Shown here: piece after piece, positions 54,171 to 63,971 of the stretch
How the letters are laid out: the number at the start of each line of letters is the position of its first letter
Numbering within the stretch: position 1 is the first letter of the stretch
NCBI GenBank assembly: GCA_032622095.1
Contig: CP136069.1
Location: 87,440,958-87,504,957 of the forward strand
Direction of reading: 5' to 3'
From: Siphonodentalium dalli
Lineage: Eukaryota > Mollusca > Scaphopoda > Gadilida > Siphonodentaliidae
DNA: 64,000 nucleotides
The notes under the pieces: model-generated
The model's input: the letters and a program-made list of their open reading frames with translations, nothing else
What the model was told of the DNA's origin: nothing
The model's database searches: none
Program-made: the position numbers and the translations under genes

Positions 54171-54330
54171 GAGTTTTTCTCTGGTAAGAATTCCAATGAA
54201 CACTTAAAAAAAACTCTGATTTAATCGGAGTTTTCTCCGATATGAAAAAAACTCCGATTTGATCGGAGTTTCGTATATTAGTAAATTTCTCCGATCTTCT
54301 AAAATCTCCGATTTGGTTAATATCGGACAA
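54171..54330. repeat. Cluster of ACTCCGAT/ATCGGAGT palindromes
   Basis: Six or more occurrences of ATCGGAGTTTTT / AAACTCCGAT / TCTCCGATC in alternating orientation within about 160 bp, for example AAAAACTCCGATTTGATCGG followed by AGTTTCG. Similar single motifs appear near 53880 (ATTATCGGAGTTTTTGTC). Potential protein-binding repeats or hairpins of the element. Confidence 0.85.
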
Positions 54331-54359
54331 TTCAAACTTCGTTTAATAAACTATTATCA

Positions 54360-55200
54360 ATAGAAGATTAAAGTCCCAAATAATTGATTCCCAGACCCCG
54401 ATTTATATAATAGGATACGCATGCTATTTTCCGTATCACATTTCAAAGCTACATTTTTATGTGGCCGCAAATCCATGGGTTTACAGTATAGTAAAGGTTT
54501 ACAGTAAAGATTGAAGCCCCCAATATCTCGTGAAGCAAGTGCTATTAATTGCCACATTGTCAAATTATGAGTGCTGTAGTGGTACCGTAAACAATGCAAA
54601 TTTTGATTTCGTATAAATTTTTGTGTGTGATTATGTAACTTGTCCTCATTTTGGGTCAACGGTCACCGTTTAATTGTGCGAACTATTATGAATAAAAGAA
54701 TACAGTCCTGACCAAAATAAATTATTCCACAACCCCGATTTATAGTATACTTTCCGTGTGCCACATAGAGATTCTAGTTTCAATTTGTCTTTCTATATCA
54801 AACCCACATTTTAATGTGGATGCAAATCAGGGGGTTTACACTACAGTAAATGGTGACAAAGCTCTGAATTTAATTTGCAACATCGTCCGATTCTGAGAAT
54901 ACCGTAAAGCCGGTGCTAGTTGTGTCGTAAACAATGCTTTCATTTTCGCAATATATAAACTTGTATGAAATCATTGTTAGATATATATATCGGCAGCGCA
55001 GCGTTATTAATTCGTCGGCGACTTTTATTTCAAATCTACACATTTTATTCAATATATATCAGTGATCAGATGCTATAAAGTTAAGTTAATACAAAACCTA
55101 ATATAGTAGTTTGTTAAATTGGAATTTCCACGAATTGCACGTGCTCAGATTGTCCTGTTATGTTGTGCTATTTTTAGCACTGTAATTTCCCAGGCCAATC
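54360..55200. repeat. Imperfect duplication inside the Harbinger-like element
   Basis: 54371-54600 and 54700-54940 share CCCCGATTTATA, ATGTGGCCGCAAATC/ATGTGGATGCAAATC, GGTTTACA.TA.AGTAAA and GTCGTAAACAATGC/GTACCGTAAACAATGC. Unit spacing is about 330 bp. No coding. Confidence 0.65.
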
Positions 55201-55256
55201 CTAGTTCTGTTTGTGGGTACCATTGACTGGCAAAGGAGTTGAATGTTATATTTTTC

Positions 55257-55604
55257 TCAATTCTTTATTGAATAAATAATTAAAACATAGATAATGATAT
55301 ACATACCATTATGAAACAATGAACTTAGGGGGTATGGCTCTATGCCTGGCGTTGATACAACGAGATGAGGGGTTGTTCTATATCGGATCCATGCTTTGCT
55401 GGATGGACGGCTGTCGCTCCTGTTGTGGGTTGGTGCAGCTGGTTTCAAATTTCTGTGTGATTTCATCCTTTTTCTGTTGGATGTGTGATACCTGGGTTGT
55501 GAAAACCCTACCTTCGCAATATCGACCTGTGTAAACTGCTGGTCTAATAATTTCCCAACTGCGTACATGTGCCCGCTAACGATAGATCTATTCGATTTCA
55601 TCAC
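55257..55604 (-). pseudogene. Decayed transposase-like fragment of the Harbinger-like element
   Basis: 115-codon minus frame beginning MMKSNRSIVSGHMYAVGKLL, with QQFTQVDIAKVGFSQPRYHT. The D-I-A-K-x-x-G-F-S-Q-P-R pattern resembles the recognition region of a helix-turn-helix in transposases (inference; an indel near K-V has shortened it). The rest is Gln/Pro/Ser-rich and then IEPYPLSSLFHNGMYI before the stop. The plus-strand relative at 7600-7860 shows where the frame has shifted in each copy. No DDE catalytic region was found. Confidence 0.45.
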
Positions 55605-56515
55605 GGTTTCGTAGCCATGATTGAACTGATATAGTATGACATCAAGTCGCTTGATTTGGGATTTTATATATCAAATGTGCTTTTTGGCCAACGAGTTAAA
55701 CCATTGTTCACTAATTGAGAAGACGCCACAACACCAAAAATCTGTCGCACAGTTCATGCATATAGTTGTGAGGGACCGATATACGTCATAGGTTTGTATA
55801 GCCTTTCGCTAAATGTCACCACTTCACACATTTGGAATGTGTTGAATATTGTTTAATTAGGCCTTATGCGAACTCATAGCTATCAAAACAGTCGAACTGT
55901 CAAGTCGTTGTACTTGTATGTTAACCGCATAGAGTTGTTTGTATGGCCTTTGGCTGAACTTTATTTTCCTTCACACAGTTCAGCCAATCAAAATTCAGCT
56001 GGCATCTGATTTCGCAGAAGCAAAAATAAATGCGCGAATTTATGAAGTGTAACAACATCTCATCGATGTTTTAACTTTTCATCGTTTGCGAATATCGATC
56101 AATGTTTCGACGTAGCGACTTTCGCGTTGTCGAAAGTTTCGACACTTTACTAATATGTTTAGCCTGTTGTGGTTTTGACGTTATAGCATTTTTATGGCCA
56201 GTCGCTTTCAACGTTATCGCATTATTTTTTGTCATTTTCGACATTTCATTTTTGCACAATTACGTGAGATAACGTCGAAAGTTTTTCGGCATTATCGACA
56301 TTATTTTCGCATATGCGAAAGAGGTTTTGACATGCTCCCTAACAGAGCTGTTAAGTTTCAAGAAATTTATAAAATAAAAACAAATAGAAACTCATAAAAA
56401 CTTTGTAATCTTCATCATAAAAATGATTTTTGGAACATGAATTAACATATTTGGGCATACCTCCCGCCGATTGCCATTTTCAAAACTTAACAGGCCTGAT
56501 GACTATAATACTTAC

Positions 56516-56860
56516 AATGACATTTTGTTCTTCGGATGTCGATGGAATCAACACCAATATAGCTGCCGTAAGCAGACCCTGCTTCTGCAGCAAACGTGAT
56601 ATTGACTAACTGACGATCAGGCAAGTCCGCACATCCTAACTGCCAGCCTGTTCCTTGGGATCCAAATTTCTTCCAGATGAGTGTGGAGATATTTGTGGTG
56701 ACGTCATTGACATACAGTCTAAGTTTACCAACACCAACAGCTTCCATGTTATAATAGAAAGATACGCTACCGCCGCCAGTCATTGAAAATTCAGGGGATG
56801 TCATCTCGGCTATTTTCCCTTCTATATATGTAGATAACACAGTGGCAGCCATGTGGTAAC
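56516..56860 (-). CDS. Exon: MAM domain 1, C-terminal part
   Basis: 345-nt exon, phase 1-1, acceptor TTTATAG, donor GTAAGT. It contains YHMAATVLSTYIEGKIAEM, TSPEFSMTGGGSVSFYYNME (MAM x-S-P and F-Y-Y strand), GKLRLYVNDVTTNISTLIWK, GTGWQLGCADLPD and YIGVDSIDIRRTKC (C-terminal strand G-V-D-S-I and final Cys). It follows 61824-61943 across a 5-kb intron (Ser codon) and joins MAM2 by Phe. It is the best-preserved MAM C-part in the window. Confidence 0.94.
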
Positions 56861-57607
56861 CTATAAATAAATATATATAAATCACTAAAGATTCATTCCA
56901 CATCCATTGGAGTAGGGCATATGTATTCAATGGAATCACAGCCATTGAAAACATATTGATGTATATCACTCATTGAATACAAGACAGAACTACGTACTTT
57001 CACAGTCAAGGTTATGGAATAAATACAGAACAACAATTTTCCATCTAAATCTCAATCTTTCATCGAACATGTTGCAGACGGAGCATAGTTAAATTTCACC
57101 TGAGCTCCATTTTTGTGAAATAGACCTTTGCGCTATCCGCAACACTTTGGACAAATAATTCTAGGTTACGATTCATGTTACCTGTCTGTATTCAAGGTAC
57201 TGAATACTTTGTATGCCATTTCAGCAATCTTTATTGGTACTCTATTATTGTCTTTATGACTGCATGTTTGCAAGGGAATTAGATGTATGCAGTTGGCTAC
57301 CATGTCAGCCAATCAGGAACATTTCCTTCACCGCTCCAAATATAAACCAATTATTCGAGAAATCAGTCCAAGATCAACAAACAATTTATTTTTGACAGTT
57401 AACAAATAAACCATGTAATAGTGATGACAAATTGAGATATACACCTTCAAAAAGTCTTGCTAATTTACTTTAACTGCCAAGCAGGAGTTGTTGTTTGGGG
57501 GGGGGCTAACCCCGGGATCTTCGAAAGGGCCGAGTGGCCCTTTCCCTAACCCCTCATTTTAAGCTTTTATTTAAGTAACATAAAAAAAGAGCAATTTTTT
57601 GAAGTTC
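56861..57607. other. Intron stretch, nothing coding recognised
   Basis: 56900-56980 has short phrases (CATATGTATTCAATGGAATC, ACAGCCATTGAA) resembling 5360-5390. 57500-57540 is G/C-rich (GGGGGGGGGCTAACCCCGGG). No exon. Confidence 0.45.
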
Positions 57608-57993
57608 TCATTTTCTCTTTTTGCTTTTCTTGTGGTGGTGCTTTTCACTCGAGGATGGGGGAGAAGCTGATGTTGTCTGTCTTTACTGTTGTTCGTAATT
57701 CTTCTGATGTTCTATTGCTGCTTGTGCTTCTCTCCACAATTCTTTCATATCGTCCAACAATTTATCCATCATGGCATGATTGGCTTCCTCGAATGCAGGC
57801 GACGCCGGCTTCTCCAGGTATCTCGGCGTCGCAGGGACGGTGGTGGTGGATTCCGCCCCTGATGGAGTCTGGGGCGGGTGGTGATTCCAGCACCACATTG
57901 AAGACAGCGGCAGGTATGTCCGGTGTGACGTCGGTGTCCCCATTTCCGCTGTCCTCGACGACGACGACGACTGCCAACTGTGATTGCACACAA
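57608..57993 (-). pseudogene. Unidentified decayed coding fragment with coiled-coil-like and basic C-terminus
   Basis: Minus strand. One frame gives DSGNGDTDVTPDIPAAVFNV and VLESPPAPDSIRGG; after a frameshift near 57830 another frame gives EKPASPAFEEANHAMMDKLL, DDMKELWREAQAAIEHQKNY, then an in-frame TAA (57683), and continues through a Ser/Pro stretch to a basic tail KHHHKKSKKRK and TGA at 57608-57610. The helical, charged middle and lysine-rich end look like the C-terminus of a nuclear protein. The frameshift plus stop argue for a pseudogene or an element's dead ORF. The family is not recognised. It has no evident splice link to the main gene. Confidence 0.45.
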
Positions 57994-58226
57994 TTATCTA
58001 CTGCTCAGGTGTTATAAAATCAATTAACAATCAATCAATTAACACCAGTACACATCATCCAATCTGAGTCTGATTGCTGACAGCTGTGAAAACATCTTCA
58101 AATGTTAATCTGTTTGTATCCATCAATGGAATTTGATAAAAGAACTTTGAAAACATTCATTGTGTCATTTGATAACTCCTTTTTGCAGTATTATGTCATT
58201 AGAATGCCGGTGTTTAATTATTTTAG

Positions 58227-58411
58227 TTACAGTAATGCCCTAAATAATTGACTCCTTAACCACAGCAAAATAATGGGTAACTTTTCAGGATTTAGTTGGA
58301 AATATGGCTTGTTGCCATTCATCGGCAACAAGCCATATTTCGGACTAAATCCTAAAAAGTTACCCATAATTCTGCTGTGGTTAAGGAGTCGATTATTTAG
58401 GGCATTACTGT
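58227..58411. repeat. Family A hairpin MITE, copy 14
   Basis: TACAGTAATGCCCTAAATAA ... loop at ATTCATCGGCAACAAGC ... TTTAGGGCATTACTGTA. Arms are shortened only at the loop. Confidence 0.9.
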
Positions 58412-58517
58412 ATTTTAAACTCCTGTTTAGTGTTTTTCACTCCTGTTTAGTGTAAACAACATATAACACAATAACCAACACTAATACAGATAGATTAAGA
58501 ATGAGGATTGGAAATGT

Positions 58518-60200
58518 TACAGTAATGCTCTAATTAATCAACTTCTTAACCATTTGAACCCGTAACACCGATATTTAGGTGCAAACGAACCGTGACTATA
58601 TCCCGTAACACCGATATTTCGGTGCAGCGACGACGTGATTCGGTAGCAAATTTATATATAGTATAACGAGCGTCAGACCCACTGATTTATATTTAAATTG
58701 CACCCACATATGTCAGCGGCGCCCATGGTGCATATGGAATGGTTGACCGCTAGTATCGGGTAGAAATATATGCGCATGCGCATAGCATATAATCTACAAA
58801 AACATATGATATTTTAAGCGATCTGTGCCACTATATTTACGGCATATAATTTCGTGTTCCCCGTGTGTTTACAGAACAGACATAATTTAGACACACAATT
58901 TCAGTTTAAATTACACTCGCGTATATTAACCAGTGTTCTGCTACATATGGGGAAGGGTCTATCGCATATGAAGTTGATTTATTCGCACATGCGCAGACTA
59001 GCGCAATGACAAATAAATGGTTTATAACGTACTTATACACGACATACCCACTAACATATATATTTAAATTGGCCTATTGAAGTTAGCGCTGGCAAAGGGG
59101 ATTGGCTGCCCGCTAGAAACGGGAAAATATGCGCATGTGCGCAGGCTATAATTCATTTTTTTAAATGCGTTTAAGTGAAATGTGGCGCTATATATGACAT
59201 TTTGTTGCATGTTTCACATGTTAGTACAGTAGACACAATCTAGACAGCTTACTTGAATAATGGGGCCACGATATGTTACGGGAAATTACGTTGTTTCTGG
59301 TCTCTGTAATATCAGTCTCTGTTATGCCACATGCAGCAAAAAGTCTATCGCATATCGAGTTGACTTACTCGCGCATGGTCAGGTATATCTTAAATTTCAC
59401 ATTAGGATATTGGTTGCATCGAAACGCAATTCGCTGATGTATAATTACAACGTTATAAGCTAGAATTCGTTTATCCTGCAAATTTCGGGTAGTTGCCTAG
59501 TAGCTGTTTCTAAGGCGAGATCGGGTGGCAAAGTCTCCCGATTGTACAATGATCAGTGGTCCGTGCATGCATAGCATGCCTGCACAGTTTCAGGTAGGTA
59601 TCCCCTTTCAACATAACCAACACCGTACGACTAGACACTGTCTAAATTAAGGCAAAACATACCACTGAATGGTTAGTGCAATGATGTCATTCGATCAGTT
59701 GTGGTATTTGCTTAGCAACCGTTGCTACCCTTAAATGGGATATTTGGTTCACTATTCTGGTCGGGTATATCTCAAATTTCTCATTAGGGTATTACCTGCA
59801 TCAAAAAACGCAATCACTGGGGTTGAATTACGACGCTATAAGCTATATTTACATTTTCCAGTCAATTCCGGGTAGTTGCCTAGCAACCGTTACCAAGGAG
59901 TTGCCGCGAGGCAAAGTCTCGCGATCTTATAATGATCGCTGATCCATGGGGGACAAACCTGTAAAGTTTCAGACCGGTCTCACAATTTGAACATAATCAA
60001 CACCATGCTACTAGACACTGTCTAATTTAAACGGAAATACCACTGGGAGCCCCCGGGTCAGGGTGTCGATCACTGTGGGGCGCCAGGGTTCAAAGGGTTA
60101 ACCACAGCAGAATTATGGGTAACTTTTCAGGATTTAGTCGGAAATATGGCTTGTTGCCATTCATCGGAAATCCATATTTCCGACTAAATCCTGAAAAGTT
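58518..60200. repeat. Family A MITE, copy 15, interrupted by a piggyBac-like element
   Basis: Left piece TACAGTAATGCTCTAATTAA..CTTCTTAA (58518-58549) and right piece CCACAGCAGAATTATGGGTA.. (60102-60200). Removing the insertion plus one TTAA restores the family sequence CTTAACCACAGC. The far right arm is missing beyond CTGAAAAGTTTATT. Confidence 0.9.
58550..60097. mobile_element. piggyBac-like non-autonomous element, 1.55 kb, copy 2
   Basis: Ends CCATTTGAACCCGTAACACC and GCGCCAGGGTTCAAAGGG. TTAA on both sides (58546-58549, 60098-60101), the target being the TTAA of a family A MITE. Inverted and collinear with 8470-10013 along the whole length. Copy lengths are 1548 and 1544 bp. The first end has one substitution (CCA for CCC). 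No transposase frame. Confidence 0.9.
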
Positions 60201-60509
60201 TATTATTAGGTCATTCAATTCAAATATCTGTGTTCTCGGGCAATTAGATCTCAATTTTGAGATGAGGGAGGGAGGCTATTTATTTTTATTTTTATCTCGA
60301 AATATGGAAAACACTCCAGAAAGCCCAAAAAAATAATTTTCGTTTAGAATATTTCAGTAACGAGGGAGGTGCCTGAGAACACGCAATTTTTATTTATTTA
60401 GCCTTTAGATAGAAGGTGGTTGCATAACAAAATGGAGAAAAATCAGCTTAACCGTTTTCAATTTTTTTTTAAATTTTAACGCCAACGGAACTAATTTTCT
60501 TAATAATGC
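60201..60509. other. Intron stretch, nothing recognised
   Basis: Short T/A-rich runs. No exon or repeat recognised. Confidence 0.4.
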
Positions 60510-60975
60510 CTCGTAACCTGGGAAGTTTGATAGCCCAGTTATTAGCGTGTTCGACTTGTAATGGTGTCAACGCAACAGCTTGTGGTCGTCGCCCACCAGT
60601 GCATTATTAAGTCTCCCGCAACAGTGGCTTGGTCAGATTAAGCGATGTGTGGCTGTAGAATCGCATGCTGATCAAATCTGGCATCAAGTTGAGACCCTTG
60701 AGCAAGGTGACTCGTACTGTGACGGCTTTGTACCTCGACACAAAATAGGTACTTAGCATGTTGGCAAAGTGTAAGTTTGTGCGGGGATGTAATTTGTATG
60801 TGTGCATGCATGACTCACCGCTCTAGTGAAGGGCCTGTAAAATGGCAGCACGTAGACTTGCCATTGCACCAACTGGGGTAATAACGTAACTAACTGTTCA
60901 ACTTCTTAGGAATTCATGTGATTAAGCGCTATATAAAAAAAATCTATCCATTATTAATTATTAATCTTTATGAAA
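60510..60975 (+). repeat. tRNA-derived SINE, second copy
   Basis: Head TTTGATAGCCCAGTTATTAG, CGTGTTCGACTTGTAATGGT and a box-B-like region resemble a tRNA. The body has CAGATTAAGCGATGTGTGGC as in 3793-4098. The 3' end is GTGATTAAGCGCTATATAAA, then A-rich and ATTATTAATTATTAA. The AAGCGCTATATAA tail is a known 3' motif of several invertebrate SINEs (general knowledge). Confidence 0.7.
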
Positions 60976-61049
60976 ATTTATTGACAGGACCAAAATAATT
61001 AATAACCAGCACAAACCGCAAAGCCTTAAATGCATTGTGCAATTGAGTA

Positions 61050-61161
61050 TACAGTAATGCCCTAAATAATCGACTCCTTAACCACAGCAGAATTATGGGT
61101 AATTTATCAGGATTTAGTCGGAAATATGGCTTGTTGCCATTCATCGGAGGGCATTACTGTA
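61050..61161. repeat. Family A MITE, left arm plus outer right end only
   Basis: TACAGTAATGCCCTAAATAA through GCCATTCATCGG, then directly AGGGCATTACTGTA; the right arm is deleted. Confidence 0.88.
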
Positions 61162-61408
61162 CACAGCTAATTTACAATATCAGCAGGTGCCACCTATTAT
61201 AATTTACTGTACTTTCATCAACACTTTATGACAAATTATAAATCATATCCCCACTCCCAAAAGTTGGAATTTGTTATTCCATTGTCAAGATGTTATTACA
61301 ATATCAGATCTGTGTCATGACCTCAGTTATCTGGATTGTTCGGTATCTTGGTGTGGTATGTAAATTACATGTTAATATTCTCAAGAGACACCTTTTGTCC
61401 TTATTATT

Positions 61409-61799
61409 GCAAGCCTACAAATAGTGTGTCGGTCATTTGCAGAATGAGGTCCTCATAGGGTTAGCATTATCAAATTCACCCTCTGGGGACCTCATTCTGC
61501 TTAGGCCTCATCTCCTGGTAAGAATCTATAGTCTCAAATTAACATTGTTTTTAGTTACTTTTTACCTTCTGGGAAGTTTCTAATCCCCTAATTTGCAGAA
61601 GATAATTTGCATAATCTAGGTGACTAATGGGTGCACGTCACCAATTGTAGCTAGGTATCCCATAGCAGTTGAAACCTAAGCATAATGAGGTTCCCAGAGG
61701 GTGAATTTGGTTCTGCTAGCCTGCTGTGCAGGATGGCATCACTAAATTCACCCTCTGGGGATCTCATTCTGCAAATGACAGGCACTATTTGCAGGCTGG
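61409..61799. repeat. Family B MITE, copy 9
   Basis: CAAGCCTACAAATAGTGTGT at left, first palindromic block partly deleted, standard middle, complete second block, right end GGCACTATTTGCAGGCTG. No clean target duplication. The right end is 24 nt from the exon at 61824. Confidence 0.82.
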
Positions 61800-61823
61800 T
61801 TAGATTCTCATAAAATAACTTAC

Positions 61824-61943
61824 TGTCTGTGGCGAAAGGTGCTTTATTATAGCTGGATGATTTCCGTACAAAATTGTAGTTGTAAATTTCCTGTGTCATC
61901 TCATATTGGCAAACATTTTTGCTGAAGTTACATGAGGCTGCAA
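61824..61943 (-). CDS. Exon: MAM domain 1, N-terminal part
   Basis: 120-nt exon, phase 1-1, acceptor TTTTTTTTCAG, donor GTAAGT. It encodes AASCNFSKNVCQYEMTQEIY, NYNFVRKSSSYNKAPFATD: MAM start C-x-F ... C-x-Y and an F-x-R strand (F replacing the usual W). It joins 56516-56860 through Ser. Upstream it joins the edge exon (63972) through Leu, giving ..FCLAASCNF.. If that edge exon is the signal-peptide exon, this would be the first module of the protein; otherwise more modules precede it. Confidence 0.9.
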
Positions 61944-63378
61944 CTGAAAAAAAATGGAGATTACTGTTAAGCATTTCTTTACATGAAAGTGTCAATGACA
62001 CTGTAGCTCAACTTGGAGAGGGGATAATGTCATAAATTACAGTCAATGGAGTGATTAGGAATTGTTGAATATCCACATGAAGATTGGTGACGAACGAATG
62101 AGCAATGTGGTCTGTCGAAAGGAAATTGTTGACAGACGAATGGACAATTCGATGGATGGCTAGATGGAAGTCAACCCATGGCAATAGCCCAAACATGACA
62201 TTGTCAAGTTGAGCTAAAATGGGTTATACAACCCAGTTAAAAATGTATACATTGTAATGGTCTACTTTTCATTTTGGGGTGTTTTGATAAACATTTGCAG
62301 AAGACATAGGATTCCTATTCAGTAATTTGGAGGCAATGTTCAGATAACAAGAGAGTCAATGCCTGTGGAGTCGCTCATCAGACTATCGAGACTGAGAAGA
62401 TTGGGCTGTAAAGTCTACTGCAGTCTGTACAATTAAAAATAACTTTAAAACATGTTATCAACTTCTCAGTCAATCTCACCTATTCGAAGCTGAACATTTC
62501 ACAAGAAATGCAGTTTCTTTTTGAAGCTTTCTTAATTATTTAATCCATGTGATAACAAGTTCCCCAAAAGTAGCAACAAAATTTAGGGAAGGGTTAGTCG
62601 GCATCATCCACGGTACCCCAGAGATATAATCCTTGATGCAATCAACAAACTAGTAACTGCTATAAAAATCATTAAATGTACATAATGGGTTAACAGCCTA
62701 TATATACATATATGACATATTATATCACCTATATAAATTGATAAGATATATTTACTACCCTACGATCCTATGAATCTATATCTAAACCAAACTTGAATTC
62801 AACAGCCTAAATAGTTTCTCTTATAGAGCAGTAGGAGAGGGTGTTAATCTCCAAGTTGGTACTATTTGATCCAATGTAAGCCAATCAGCCAATCTGGTTA
62901 TTTCAGAGGGTCTGTTTTAGAATATATTGATATGAATTCATTTAAAGTAGAAGTGTTCATGCAATCTGTATCGCTGTCCCTTTTTGACTGACCAAATCCA
63001 TACCATAGATTCATATCCCTTACAAAGCTAAATAAATTCACCTGGCTAATTAGTGGTTAACAAAACACTCTCAGAACAACTTGAGCTTACAGCTGGTTTT
63101 TAATTTGAAATAAATGACCCAAATAAAACAGTTAGTGACATACGGGTAGCACTCTGATATTACGGATATTACGATCAAAACTAGAGATGGGCCTATCCCA
63201 GATGGGACTGAGGTATACCCCCCGGATTCAACATGTTATTTGAATGTAGTAGCCATTACTGTATATTGGGCACCGAAATTATGTGAACAGGTAACCCTAA
63301 ATCCCTTAAGCCCAAACACTAATCTTGAACCTCTTAACCCTTATCCTAATCCTAAAACCTATTGACTGAAAAATGTAG
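61944..63378. other. Intron stretch, dispersed phrases only
   Basis: 61985-62220 carries phrases of the 12960-14100 repeat (GTGTCAATGACACTGTAGCT, GATTGGTGACGAACGAATGA, CCCATGGCAATAGC). 62350-62390 matches the GTCAATGxCTGTGGxGTCGCTCA phrase at 30100. No exon recognised. Confidence 0.5.
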
Positions 63379-63720
63379 GAATAAAAGCTCGGACAAAATT
63401 ATGCATTTTGAAAAGATTTTGTAAGTCGAAAAAGGGGAATAACTCCACCAAAAAATGTCGGACAGACGTCATAATCGCAGGTGCACAGGTTCCCATGGTA
63501 CTAAATATCTGTGCCAAGTTTTAAAAAAATTCACCTAAAAATGTAGGAATAAAAGCTTGGACAAAATTATACATGTTGCGAAAAATTTCTAAGTCGAAAA
63601 AGGGGGGATAACTCCACCAAAAAATGTCCGACAGACGTCATAATCGCAGGTGCACAGGTTCCCATGGTGGTTGATGTCTGTGCCAAGTTTCACGGAAAAT
63701 GATCATAAAACAACTGAGAA
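63379..63720. repeat. Tandem pair, about 167-bp unit; third copy at 33063-33210
   Basis: AATAAAAGCTCGGACAAAAT (63380) and AATAAAAGCTTGGACAAAAT (63547) begin two units sharing GTCGAAAAAGGG, AACTCCACCAAAAAATGTC, ACAGACGTCATAATCGCAGG and TGCACAGGTTCCCATGG. Confidence 0.85.
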
Positions 63721-63971
63721 AAACTCCGGATTAACTGGAATGTAAAGTTTCAAATATAATTTAGAAGAGAATGGTTAACTTAACAGTCCATGAATATTAA
63801 AGAACCTGTGCTTCTACAGATAAGGCCAAAACAAAACAATACTGTGTTTCTTGTGACATGCAAGAAAAAATAGGGCGGGCGGCTTTCTTTTTATTTTTTC
63901 ATTTTATTTTCAACTTTGCTCAAAATAGATATGAATATTTACTAAAGTATATTAAAATCTCAACAACTTAC

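Larger units (their letters stand above)
53823..56339. mobile_element. Harbinger-like element, 2.5 kb, TAA target duplication
   Basis: Terminal inverted repeats GGGAGCATGTCAAAA / TTTTGACATGCTCCC with TAA on both sides (53820-53822 and 56340-56342). A 3-bp TAA duplication is typical of PIF/Harbinger. Subterminal regions on both sides are arrays of degenerate TTATCG/CGAAA units. It fills about 92% of the intron between MAM1 and MAM2. The interior contains a decayed transposase-like fragment (55257-55604) and a cluster of ACTCCGAT palindromes. The partial copy at 6867-11103 is inverted. The assignment rests on ends and TSD, not on an intact transposase. Confidence 0.75.

Noticed and set aside
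53875-54187. Val/Phe-rich plus frames (61 and 97 codons)
   Set aside because: They read through the TTATCG subterminal arrays of the Harbinger-like element, as do the frames at 6859-7154 in the other copy.
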